Shown in pieces: positions 45,838 to 53,936 of a stretch of DNA of 64,000 nucleotides. Numbering within the stretch: the stretch's first letter is position 1; each line of letters begins with the position of its first letter. Where the stretch lies: assembly GCF_000724085.1 (NCBI RefSeq), contig NZ_CCDL010000005.1, forward strand, positions 1 through 64,000, read 5' to 3'. Position numbers and translations under genes: made by a program. Source of the stretch: Oceanobacillus manasiensis (GTDB lineage: Bacteria > Bacillota > Bacilli > Bacillales > Amphibacillaceae). Below the pieces are notes generated by a model. It searched no databases. It saw only the letters and a list, made by a program, of their open reading frames with translations, and was not told the DNA's origin.

Positions 45838-47352
45838 TTAACCTACTTTCGATTTCGTTACTTTCTTTGACATAGCCGCCTCCAATATTGCTTCCTGGGT
45901 CGCCTGGCCTTTGTCAAAGAATTTCGTTATTCTGCCTTCACACATGACAGCAATCCGGTCACTCAAGCCTATAACCTCCGGCATTTCCGAGGAAATCATA
46001 ATGATACCGTAACCAGATGCCGCTAAATCAACGATAATTTGATAAATAGCTGATTTCGCTCCGATGTCGACCCCTTTTGTTGGCTCATCAAATATTAGTA
46101 CTTTCAAATCAGTTGTAAGGAGCTTGGCGACGGAAACCTTCTGTTGGTTCCCGCCCGATAAAGAACTGGCTGGGTTAAAAATACTCTTTGTTTTCACATC
46201 TACTTTTTCGGCTAATTCCTTGGCTAATTGTCTTTCCTTCTGTAAATGCAACCAGCCATTTTTAGAAATCTTGTCTAGTGCTGACAAAGAGATATTTTGT
46301 GAGATTTCCCACTGCAAAATTAGACTTTGCTCTTGACGATCTTCCGGCAAATAACCGATTCCTAAATGGATAGCATCTGCAGGCGTCTTGATTTCACGTT
46401 TTTTCCCTTCAAAGTAAACCTTTCCTTCATCGTACGGTTCAATACCAAAAAGCGCCTGGCATAGTTCACTTCTTCCGGCCCCCACAAGACCGGTAATACC
46501 TAGTATTTCACCTTTTCGAAGCGAGAGGGATATATCTTTGAATCTCCCCATTTGGCCTAAGCCTTCCAATCGAAGCACTTCTTCTTTAAGCTCATTGCTC
46601 TTTTCCGGGAAGAGCTGCTTGATTTCCCTGCCAACCATTGCCACAATTAAATCTTCATTGGAAATCTGATCAACGTCCCATGTCCCGATATATTGGGAAT
46701 CTCGCAAAACAGTCACACAATCCGCAAGTCGGTACATATCTTCAAATCGGTGAGAGATGAAAATAATGGCCACTCCTTCATCACGTAGAGCCTCCGTTAT
46801 CTTATACAGCTCTTCACTTTCTCTGTGTGTTAATGCCGCTGTTGGTTCATCCATGATAATAATTTTCGCATTGGATGATAATGCCTTTGCGATCTCAACA
46901 ATTTGTTGTTTTGCTACACTTAGAGAACCCATCTCTGTTTTCGGATCTAAATCCGAACCAAGGCTTTCCAAGAGCGCTTTTGCTTCGGCATGCATCTCTT
47001 TCCATTTAATCCTGCGAGTCCATTTATTAATTTTTTCATGGCCAAGGAAAATATTTTCGGTGATATTTAGATCTGGATAGTTTGTCACATGCTGGTAAAT
47101 AGCAGCAATCCCCATCTTGTGAGCATCCTTGGGATTATGAAATACTACTTGCTCACCGTTCAAATATATCTCGCCGCTTGTTGCGGAATGTACTCCAGTT
47201 ATCACCTTAATAAATGTTGATTTGCCGGCACCGTTTTCCCCCATTAATGCGTGGATCTCTCCCGATTTCAGTTTAAAATGAACATTGTCAAGTGCCTTTA
47301 CACCAGGAAACTCTTTTGTAATCCCTTCAAGTTCCAGAACATATTCAGACAT
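45838..47352 (-). CDS. CUT2 sugar ABC transporter ATP-binding protein, RhaT-like
   Basis: 504 aa with two ABC domains, as in RbsA/RhaT. The first has Walker A GENGAGKST and Walker B IIMDEPTAALT. The second has the characteristic altered Walker A GLVGAGRSEL, signature LSGGNQQKVSVAKLL and LIFDEPTKGVDIG. It drives import of the sugar bound by the lipoprotein encoded downstream. First gene of the operon, with a probable CcpA site just ahead and GGAGGGGTG as ribosome binding site. Confidence 0.93.
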   Translation of the reverse strand: MSEYVLELEGITKEFPGVKALDNVHFKLKSGEIHALMGENGAGKSTFIKVITGVHSATSGEIYLNGEQVVFHNPKDAHKMGIAAIYQHVTNYPDLNITENIFLGHEKINKWTRRIKWKEMHAEAKALLESLGSDLDPKTEMGSLSVAKQQIVEIAKALSSNAKIIIMDEPTAALTHRESEELYKITEALRDEGVAIIFISHRFEDMYRLADCVTVLRDSQYIGTWDVDQISNEDLIVAMVGREIKQLFPEKSNELKEEVLRLEGLGQMGRFKDISLSLRKGEILGITGLVGAGRSELCQALFGIEPYDEGKVYFEGKKREIKTPADAIHLGIGYLPEDRQEQSLILQWEISQNISLSALDKISKNGWLHLQKERQLAKELAEKVDVKTKSIFNPASSLSGGNQQKVSVAKLLTTDLKVLIFDEPTKGVDIGAKSAIYQIIVDLAASGYGIIMISSEMPEVIGLSDRIAVMCEGRITKFFDKGQATQEAILEAAMSKKVTKSKVG

Positions 47353-47399
47353 GCGTCACCCCTCCTGACGTATATATAAAGATTATTAAAATCCGCTAT

Positions 47400-47414
47400 T
47401 GGTTGCGCTTACAT
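47400..47414 (-). promoter_or_regulatory. Catabolite-response element (CcpA site) ahead of the sugar importer
   Basis: Minus strand ATGTAAGCGCAACCA fits the degenerate cre consensus WTGNAANCGNWNNCW at every fixed position. It lies about 48 bp upstream of the ATPase start, suggesting repression when preferred sugars are present. Confidence 0.65.
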
Positions 47415-47498
47415 AAATATTAGTATATTTTACCCAGACCGTGTAGGAGTCATTTTTCGGTTTGGGGTGTCTTCTTTCTGTTATTTTTAAAATTGCAC

Positions 47499-47529
47499 AA
47501 AAAAAGCCCCCTTATGAAGTAAGGGGCGC
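47499..47529 (-). terminator. Intrinsic terminator behind the two-component operon
   Basis: Minus strand GCGCCCCTTA / TAAGGGGGC stem followed by seven T. It separates the regulator operon from the importer operon, with a dispersed repeat between them. Confidence 0.85.
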
Positions 47530-47559
47530 TGGGTATGATTTATAACGTCTTTAGTTAAA

Positions 47560-47830
47560 AAGAGCCCACGATTTTCTAGCACCACTTCGGCAGAACACTC
47601 CGCTTTCCACGGGCACGACCTCGGGCCAACAGGATGTTGGTCACAAAGGCATTGCCACAGGACGTGGCGCTCTTAGCCTTTGTTCCTTCCCTATCTTGCG
47701 GGGTCTTCGACTCGTGCTGTTCCCGTCGGAGTCTCCGTTTTCTGCCTACGCTTAAATAAAAGATAACCCGAACTAAGCAATCCTTTATTCAAGGATTTAC
47801 ATAATGGTTCGAGTGGTTTTCATGTAGCTA
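47560..47830. repeat. Dispersed intergenic repeat, family A, copy 2 (diverged)
   Basis: Shares GCAGAACAC, CGCTTTCCACGGGCACG, GCGGGGTCTTCG, CTCGTGCTGTTCCCGT, GGAGTCTCCG, CTGCCTACGCT and AACCCGAACTA in the same order and spacing as 34281-34612. The inverted ends are worn. An extra stem-loop (CCAACAGGATGTTGG) has been added inside. It lies immediately behind the response regulator gene. Confidence 0.85.
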
Positions 47831-47852
47831 AAGTACTTTTGACCACCTCAAG

Positions 47853-49484
47853 TTAACTTCGCTCAAGTATGATCTTTTCTTTATAAGTTGAAGGGGTTTC
47901 TCCATAGTGTTTCTTAAATAGCTTACTAAAATATTTTGCATCTGCATATCCAACCATTTTGGCAACATCGTAAACTTTCAAGTCTTTACGCGTCAAAAGC
48001 TCCCTTGCTGTTTCCAATCGAAGCCGTGTCACATAATCGAGAACTGTTTCGTCTGTTTCATTTTTAAACAATTCGCAAAAGTAGGTAGGGTTCATATAAA
48101 CATAATCCGCAATCTTTTTAATCGTAATATTTTGGGCAAGATTTTGGCTGATCCATTGTTTTGCCGCATATACGGGGTTGTGGGTATGTTCCTCTTTCTT
48201 TCGTTCGAGAACGTTGAGCACTTTTTTCATCCATTCGAACACTTTAATCCTTAATTCAAATAAATTAGCCGTCCTAGTTGTAAAAGAGGACAACTCATCC
48301 ATAAGGGACATCCCTTCTTTTATCTGCGTATGGTTCATCATATAATGAATAACCTTTATCCCTAATAGTTGTAAACTTTCTTTTATTTCGCTAGGAGATT
48401 CTAACGACTCCATCATGTTTAAGAAAATTGTTAGTTGAGATTTCGTATGTTCTTTGCTCTCATTATCCAAGGAAAAAATAATTTTTTTCATTTGATAAAG
48501 AACCTTTTCGCTGACCATATCCTTTTGATTGCCATTCCATTTTTCCACTAGTTCACTGGAAAAAATCTGATTACCTCCATAAATTAGTCTAAATTGAATA
48601 TATGTAAATAATTCATCTTTTAGATTGGATAGAATCGTAAGATCTTTCACCTCCCTGCTAATTGCAACGGAGCAGGTAAATGGCGTAAATCGTTTAATGT
48701 TTGCTTTTAATTCGTTTGCAAACTCGACTGCGTCAAATGGAAGATCACCTCTTTCCTCTTCCGTATGAAGTAATACCCAAAAGGACAAATCCTCTCCAGA
48801 CCACTGCCATGACGTTAGCGGTAACTGACCTTCCATCTCTTTTGAAATATTGTTTAAGGCAAACTTCCATAAGGCCCAGTCCTCTTTATAAAAGGTCTCC
48901 ATTTTTTGGGAGATATTATCAATGCTAAAATACAGTAATCGATAATTTCCATTTGGAAAATCTCTTGTCCATTCTAGAAGAGAAAGATCGATATCTTGCT
49001 GCCAGATAAATTCGCTTAACTTTTGTTGCTGCTTGACGTGAGTTAACTCAAATACTTTAGATTCCATATCCTTTATCATGGCAACTTTTTGCCTATGTGA
49101 AATAATTTCCTTTTTAATTTCCGTCAATTGAATCCTAAACTCGTCACGATCAATCGGTTTAATCATATAATCACTGGCACCTTCCCGGATTGCCGTCTGC
49201 AAAAAGGTAAAGGTATCGTAACCGCTTATAACGATAGCATGAAAATTAGTTGTTTCTTTTAATGTGCGGATTAGTGTTAACCCATCCATTCCGGGCATCT
49301 TTACATCGGTGATGAGTAAGTCAAAGGACATTTCTTGGTTTCGGAAAGCCTCTAAGCATTCGACAGCACTGTTATAGCTTCCAATAACCTCCCATTCTTC
49401 TCCGCAAGATAAAATCAGTTTTTCTACGCCCCTTCGAAGTCTAGGTTCATCATCCACGACCATTACTCTTATTCTCCTATGCAC
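47853..49484 (-). CDS. Response regulator, AraC-type (YesN-like)
   Basis: About 543 aa. An N-terminal receiver domain (RVMVVDDEPRLRRGVEKL; phospho-acceptor Asp in DLLITDVKMPGMDG near residue 61) is followed by a long middle region and a C-terminal AraC helix-turn-helix pair (NPTYFCELFKNETDETVLDYV, YADAKYFSKLFKKHYGETPSTYK). It should activate the nearby sugar importer when the sensor kinase signals. The start is uncertain: GTG 49484, overlapping the kinase gene by 8 nt and keeping the first beta strand, or ATG 49463 after AGGAG. Confidence 0.9.
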   Translation of the reverse strand: MHRRIRVMVVDDEPRLRRGVEKLILSCGEEWEVIGSYNSAVECLEAFRNQEMSFDLLITDVKMPGMDGLTLIRTLKETTNFHAIVISGYDTFTFLQTAIREGASDYMIKPIDRDEFRIQLTEIKKEIISHRQKVAMIKDMESKVFELTHVKQQQKLSEFIWQQDIDLSLLEWTRDFPNGNYRLLYFSIDNISQKMETFYKEDWALWKFALNNISKEMEGQLPLTSWQWSGEDLSFWVLLHTEEERGDLPFDAVEFANELKANIKRFTPFTCSVAISREVKDLTILSNLKDELFTYIQFRLIYGGNQIFSSELVEKWNGNQKDMVSEKVLYQMKKIIFSLDNESKEHTKSQLTIFLNMMESLESPSEIKESLQLLGIKVIHYMMNHTQIKEGMSLMDELSSFTTRTANLFELRIKVFEWMKKVLNVLERKKEEHTHNPVYAAKQWISQNLAQNITIKKIADYVYMNPTYFCELFKNETDETVLDYVTRLRLETARELLTRKDLKVYDVAKMVGYADAKYFSKLFKKHYGETPSTYKEKIILERS

Positions 49485-51294
49485 TTTCCTCGCCCCCAGA
49501 CAGATTTCTAATTTCATGATCTCTTACAACTGGTAATTTGACGATAACTTCGGTCCCCTTGTTTACTTCACTATGAATCTCTAAACCATATTGTTCTCCA
49601 AAAATCATGGCTATTCTTGTATGAACATTTATCAACCCAAAACTGGAATCCCTGCCAGCTATTGCATCATTGTTTAAAGAGCTCTTCAGTTTAACTAACG
49701 TATTTTCGTCTATACCCGGCCCATTATCCTTTATTTTTATACAAATCTGATCGGCTTCTTGATAAATATAAATCCCAATATGACACTCAAACAACTCTTC
49801 TAACCCATACTTGATCGCATTTTCAATTATAGGCTGTAAGATAAATTTTGGAGAGTAATATTGATACATATCAACGTCTTCCTGTATGGTGAAATGAATC
49901 CGGTCTTCAAACCGAAATTTTTGGATGGTTAAATAATCTTTCATATTTTTCACTTCTGAAGCGATCGGTACCAATTTGTCTTTATTATTTAATGAATACC
50001 GCAGCATCCTGCCTAAGATCGTAACCATCCTTATCACAACTTCTTTTTCTTCATCGTCCACTGCATATCCAATTGTTTCAAGGGTGTTATACATAAAGTG
50101 AGGATTGATCTGTGACTGTAGTGCGTATAACTCTGCATCTTTCTGACGCAGTTCAATTTGATAATTTTGTTTGATAAGCTTGTCGATTTCCTGAATCATC
50201 GAGGTGAAGCTTTTGGCCAACATGCCAACTTCATCCATCTTATTTACAGGCAGGTCCACATTGAAATTCCCCTTTTCCACTTCCTTCATTAGCCTTGTTA
50301 ACTTCTTCAATGGATTGGATACGTTCCACGCAAGAATGATCGAAATAATAACACTTAACACCACTATAATAGCGAAGGCGATAACAGATCCCGTTCGTAC
50401 GGCATTTGTCTCTTTTGTTAAGTTGCTTAAGGCTATGCTATGGAAAAGTTTCCAATTGGTGAGTTGAGAAGATTCCACACTAATGAGTTGATTGTCGTGC
50501 GTTGTTCGGAAGCTTCCATTTATATCAGGATAATTTGAAAGGTTATGATCAACTTCCCCAATCAATGCCGGATCTGTATGGTAGGTAATTCGCCCGCCCT
50601 CGTCGGTAATCCAAATGGTTGAATCGTTTTCTTCCTTCAAAGTATTTAACGTGTTATCGAAGATGGACAAATCGATTGCAATTAATATGGTTCCTAAGTT
50701 TTCCTGGTTTTCATAATCTCTAAGCTGTCTCATAAATAAAATGTATGGTGGGTTTCCTTCAAATTCAAGACTTGTTTGATAAGGCAGAATGGTTTGTGTC
50801 TGTCCTTTTAAATCAAGATCTTGTCCATAGGGGAGGGAAGATGGCTCTAACCTTAATCCACTGTAGGGTATCTTGGTACTGCTGAACAATCTGTTTTTGG
50901 ATTGGATGAAGACTCCTAATATCCCTGAATACCCACCGTTTAAAAAGGAACTTGACAGATAACTGTTCACGTTGAATGTATCCTTTAATAAATTGGACTT
51001 ACTTTGATAGGAGTCCTTCCTCAACACCTCGATAATCTGGGATGAATTATATAAAGAGTCGGGCAGTTGTTTTATTTCGTTTAATTGATTATCAATATTT
51101 TGATTTGCTTGCTCCAAGAGCTTAGGAATATATTCACCAACTTGTTCTTCAATGGAGTGTGTGTACTGAGAATATAAAATGTAACCCAATAGCGATATGG
51201 GAATAACGGTTAAGATTATATAACCAATCATTAACTTCGTCATTAATCTATAGTTCCTAAAATTCCACTTTTTAGAAATCATATTGATCCACAT
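49477..51294 (-). CDS. Sensor histidine kinase, YesM-like
   Basis: About 605 aa. First membrane helix near residues 22-40 (MIGYIILTVIPISLLGYIL), an extracellular sensor of about 260 residues, second helix FAIIVVLSVIISIILAW, HAMP domain, then the phospho-acceptor His in ALQSQINPHFMYNTLETI and a HATPase domain (NDNGPGIDEN, SFGLINVHTRIAMIFG). It phosphorylates the AraC-type regulator encoded next. The start overlaps the binding-protein gene; ATG 51294 or 51282 are both possible, with translational coupling. Confidence 0.92.
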   Translation of the reverse strand: MWINMISKKWNFRNYRLMTKLMIGYIILTVIPISLLGYILYSQYTHSIEEQVGEYIPKLLEQANQNIDNQLNEIKQLPDSLYNSSQIIEVLRKDSYQSKSNLLKDTFNVNSYLSSSFLNGGYSGILGVFIQSKNRLFSSTKIPYSGLRLEPSSLPYGQDLDLKGQTQTILPYQTSLEFEGNPPYILFMRQLRDYENQENLGTILIAIDLSIFDNTLNTLKEENDSTIWITDEGGRITYHTDPALIGEVDHNLSNYPDINGSFRTTHDNQLISVESSQLTNWKLFHSIALSNLTKETNAVRTGSVIAFAIIVVLSVIISIILAWNVSNPLKKLTRLMKEVEKGNFNVDLPVNKMDEVGMLAKSFTSMIQEIDKLIKQNYQIELRQKDAELYALQSQINPHFMYNTLETIGYAVDDEEKEVVIRMVTILGRMLRYSLNNKDKLVPIASEVKNMKDYLTIQKFRFEDRIHFTIQEDVDMYQYYSPKFILQPIIENAIKYGLEELFECHIGIYIYQEADQICIKIKDNGPGIDENTLVKLKSSLNNDAIAGRDSSFGLINVHTRIAMIFGEQYGLEIHSEVNKGTEVIVKLPVVRDHEIRNLSGGEESA

Positions 51295-52288
51295 TTTCTT
51301 TATTGAAATCAATGGGTTCGCCCATGATAACAGAATCACCGACTACACGTATTTTACCTGCTCCCGGTATATACTGACCATCGTAAGGATATATACCTTC
51401 TATGATGTTTTCACTAAGGGCAACCGTTAAATAGCCAAGCTTTTTCGGACTCCACAATGTAATAACTTGGGCTGCACCGCTTTTTAAGTGTTCGTTCATT
51501 GGATTTGGTGGTGATAAACCCACTACTGCAATGTTACCAGCCTCCCCAGCTTCTTTAACAGCTTGGGCAGCTGCAGGGGGCCCTACTGAAGAATTACCAA
51601 TTATGCCTTGTAAATCCGTATGATCTTTTATTAATCGTTTAGCAGTTAAATATGCTTTATTGGGGTCATCACCTGTTGCAGCGATTTCTACTAACTTCAT
51701 ATCAGGATAATACTCTTCTTGCTGGATTTTAATCCACTTTATCCATTCATTTAGGTTTGCAGCATCCCTTGCTCCGGTCATAATAGCGTATTTTCCTTGT
51801 TCATCCACATTCCAGGCAAGTGTATCCATTAAATGTCTGCCTAATGTTTCAGGGTCTACCATGTCAATAAAGAATTCTCTTCCTTCAGCGAGTGTATCCG
51901 CATCCCACGTTATTACGTGAATATCTTGATCTCGTACTTCTTTTAAAACAGGTATTAACGATTCAGGATCATTTGCCGAAACTGCGATCACATCTACTGA
52001 TAGTTCTTCGTTATGTATTAATTCTTCAATGATTTTGATTTGTTCTTGAGAATCTGCAACTGTCGGACCTGTATAAATGACCTCTACTCCAAAGTCCTTA
52101 CCTGCTTTCATCGCTCCTTCTTCTACTGCATTAAAATAGGGGATGTTTACTACCTTAGGAATAATCGCGATGGTATGATCTGATTCTTCCTGCCTTGTAG
52201 CCGATTGATTAGTGGATTTATTTGTATAGATTACTTCATAACCATCACCATTCGACAATATACTGCAACCGCTTACAATCATAAGCAT
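51272..52288 (-). CDS. Sugar-binding lipoprotein of the two-component operon
   Basis: At least 338 aa. LsrB/RhaS-type periplasmic-binding fold (IPKVVNIPYFNAVEEGAMKAG, SVDVIAVSANDPESLIPVL, VVGLSPPNPMNEHLKSG). It overlaps the kinase gene and has no permease beside it, so it may present ligand to the kinase rather than serve uptake. From ATG 52288 the signal peptide is too short (MLMIVSGC). Eleven codons upstream, in frame, complete a normal lipoprotein signal (IKTLFICSFFMLMIVSGC) with GGGGAGGT at 52333-52326. This leaves AUA 52321 or AUC 52318 as possible rare starts. Confidence 0.85.
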   Translation of the reverse strand: MLMIVSGCSILSNGDGYEVIYTNKSTNQSATRQEESDHTIAIIPKVVNIPYFNAVEEGAMKAGKDFGVEVIYTGPTVADSQEQIKIIEELIHNEELSVDVIAVSANDPESLIPVLKEVRDQDIHVITWDADTLAEGREFFIDMVDPETLGRHLMDTLAWNVDEQGKYAIMTGARDAANLNEWIKWIKIQQEEYYPDMKLVEIAATGDDPNKAYLTAKRLIKDHTDLQGIIGNSSVGPPAAAQAVKEAGEAGNIAVVGLSPPNPMNEHLKSGAAQVITLWSPKKLGYLTVALSENIIEGIYPYDGQYIPGAGKIRVVGDSVIMGEPIDFNKENVDQYDF

Positions 52289-52565
52289 AAAAAAAGAACA
52301 GATAAATAAGGTTTTGATTATTCTTACCTCCCCTCAAAAACTAGACTAACGAACTATTTATTTTAAATAAGGTTACCATAAATCAGGGTATTTTAATATA
52401 TGTTTACCGAATTTTTAAATAAATTAGTTTTTTTATAATTATACTTGATGTTTAGATCAAAAGTTGCAGTGGGATGTTTGAACTCGATTCCATATGGTTT
52501 GCCATAGAAACTGCAAAATACCTTTCCTTATCCTTTTATGTCTTCTTTCATTATATTGGACTTCC

Positions 52566-52880
52566 TTATTCCATATGAAAGACTTCCTTTAATTCAACTG
52601 ATACAGGGCTATTATCGGGATGTGTTTCCATCACAGGTGCCATAAATTTCCACCATTTTTGATTAATATCCGTTTTAGCAAAGTCACTCCATTTTTCCTC
52701 ATCTTCAATTTCAACGTAGCCAAACAACTTATTCGTGTCCTTATCTAAGAAAATGGAATAATTACTAGCTCCAAATTTATGCATTTCCTTTACCATTTGT
52801 GGCCAAATCTCATTATGTCTTTTTTTGTATTCATCATGTTTGTCAGGATGAACTGTCATTACAAAAGCCTTTCTTATCAT
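52566..52880 (-). CDS. rhaM: L-rhamnose mutarotase
   Basis: 104 aa, the family length. It converts alpha- and beta-L-rhamnose. Family marks: catalytic-site His in YKKRHNEIWPQMVKEMHKFG (residues 18-37), NYSIFLDKDTNKLFGYVEI, and WWKFMAPVMETHPDNSP near the end. It is the most specific clue that this locus handles rhamnose. No rhaABD genes lie within the window. GAGGAGGGTTTATAA precedes the ATG. Confidence 0.93.
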   Translation of the reverse strand: MIRKAFVMTVHPDKHDEYKKRHNEIWPQMVKEMHKFGASNYSIFLDKDTNKLFGYVEIEDEEKWSDFAKTDINQKWWKFMAPVMETHPDNSPVSVELKEVFHME

Positions 52881-53040
52881 TTATAAACCCTCCTCAAGTT
52901 TTCAGAGTCCTATATTTATTATCGTTTGTATCTAACTTAAAAACTATATTATTACCAATAACAACATAAGTCAACATAAGTAAAATAAAACAAATGTAAA
53001 ATTTCTTCGTTTTATTTGTTTCTAAAGCAACTATAGGTTT

Positions 53041-53285
53041 GACTAACATTAAGTAGGCGATTATCATCCTGACATTTTCCAGTACGGTTCGCCTTTAGGT
53101 GATATTCCTTACTATCGAGCAGATTTTTTCCTGATAACAGATAGTCCAGATTTCCGCCCCTGTTACAATCCTTCAAAACTCTTAAAAGTTATACTCCGCA
53201 CTTCATTGTGTTCCACGTTTGACCCTTTTATTACCTTTGGAGTTCGGAACTTTCATCCTAAAGGCTGCACCCATGCTGGACGCAC
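53041..53285 (-). mobile_element. 5' fragment of a second group II intron
   Basis: Minus strand begins GTGCGTCCAGCATGGGTGC, the standard group II 5' end, followed by GGATGAAAGTTCCGAAC and further domain I-like sequence (AAGGGTC, GAAATCTGG). No reverse transcriptase, domain V or domain VI follows: similarity fades near 53041. It is a relic or a truncated insertion. The lower limit is approximate. Confidence 0.75.
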
Positions 53286-53286
53286 G

Positions 53287-53321
53287 AAAAAAGGTATAGC
53301 CTGCGGAAACAGACTATACCT
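53287..53321 (-). terminator. Intrinsic terminator of the rhamnosidase remnant
   Basis: Minus strand GGTATAGTCT / AGGCTATACC stem (G-U pairs) followed by six T. The intron fragment starts 2 nt behind it. Confidence 0.88.
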
Positions 53322-53369
53322 ATACATACCTAGGAATTTTTAGTGCTTTTTGTTTTTCCCTTTATTTTT

Positions 53370-53936
53370 TTAATTCTCAACAAAGCCTTTAATTAGTTCA
53401 ACACTTACTTTATCATCATTCACACTGAATTTGAAACCACCAGACTGCAATTCGAATTATGCTACCTTATTACCATAACGGTCAACGGTTTAGATATACT
53501 CTATCCCCGGAATATTCTTTGCTACCGTTGCACCTTCCTCTACTGGTAAATAAAGTGTTGCTGTAGTATTTGCCGGCACAACTGCTTCATAAGTGTTAAG
53601 CTTTCCTTCGGTTGCGGTCCAATTGGATTCTATTGTTCCATAGTAAGAATCAAACTGTGATTTGACAGTATTGATACGTTCCTGGTCATTATATTTAGCG
53701 CCGGTATCCATTGTCGGCTGTAATATAATGTGCTTAAAGCCAGGATTCTGTTCATCCTTCTGAATCCCTGCCATATATTCGACCATCCACTCAACTACTG
53801 AACCATACGCATAATGATTAAACGAATTCATACCGGCGTCGTCAAAGCCGTAATCCATCCGAAGTATATGCATTCCAACGCTCCCATGTTGTTGTGGCAC
53901 CTAGTTTTACAGTATTCAACCATGAAGGCATCTCAT
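53370..53936 (-). pseudogene. Broken alpha-L-rhamnosidase (GH78-like), C-terminal part
   Basis: Minus strand begins at EMPSWLNTVKLGATTTWERW, which matches rhamnosidase catalytic sequence, then shifts frame near 53850 to continue as GFDDAGMNSFNHYAYGSVVEW and YMAGIQKDEQNPGFKHIILQP. The frame then meets TAA after GIEYI, and a second TAA 11 codons later. It still reads FELQSGGFKFSVNDDKVS and finishes at a third stop at 53370. The 5' two thirds are missing: the remnant begins right at the stop codon of the sulfatase gene. A deletion plus point mutations have inactivated it. Confidence 0.88.
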
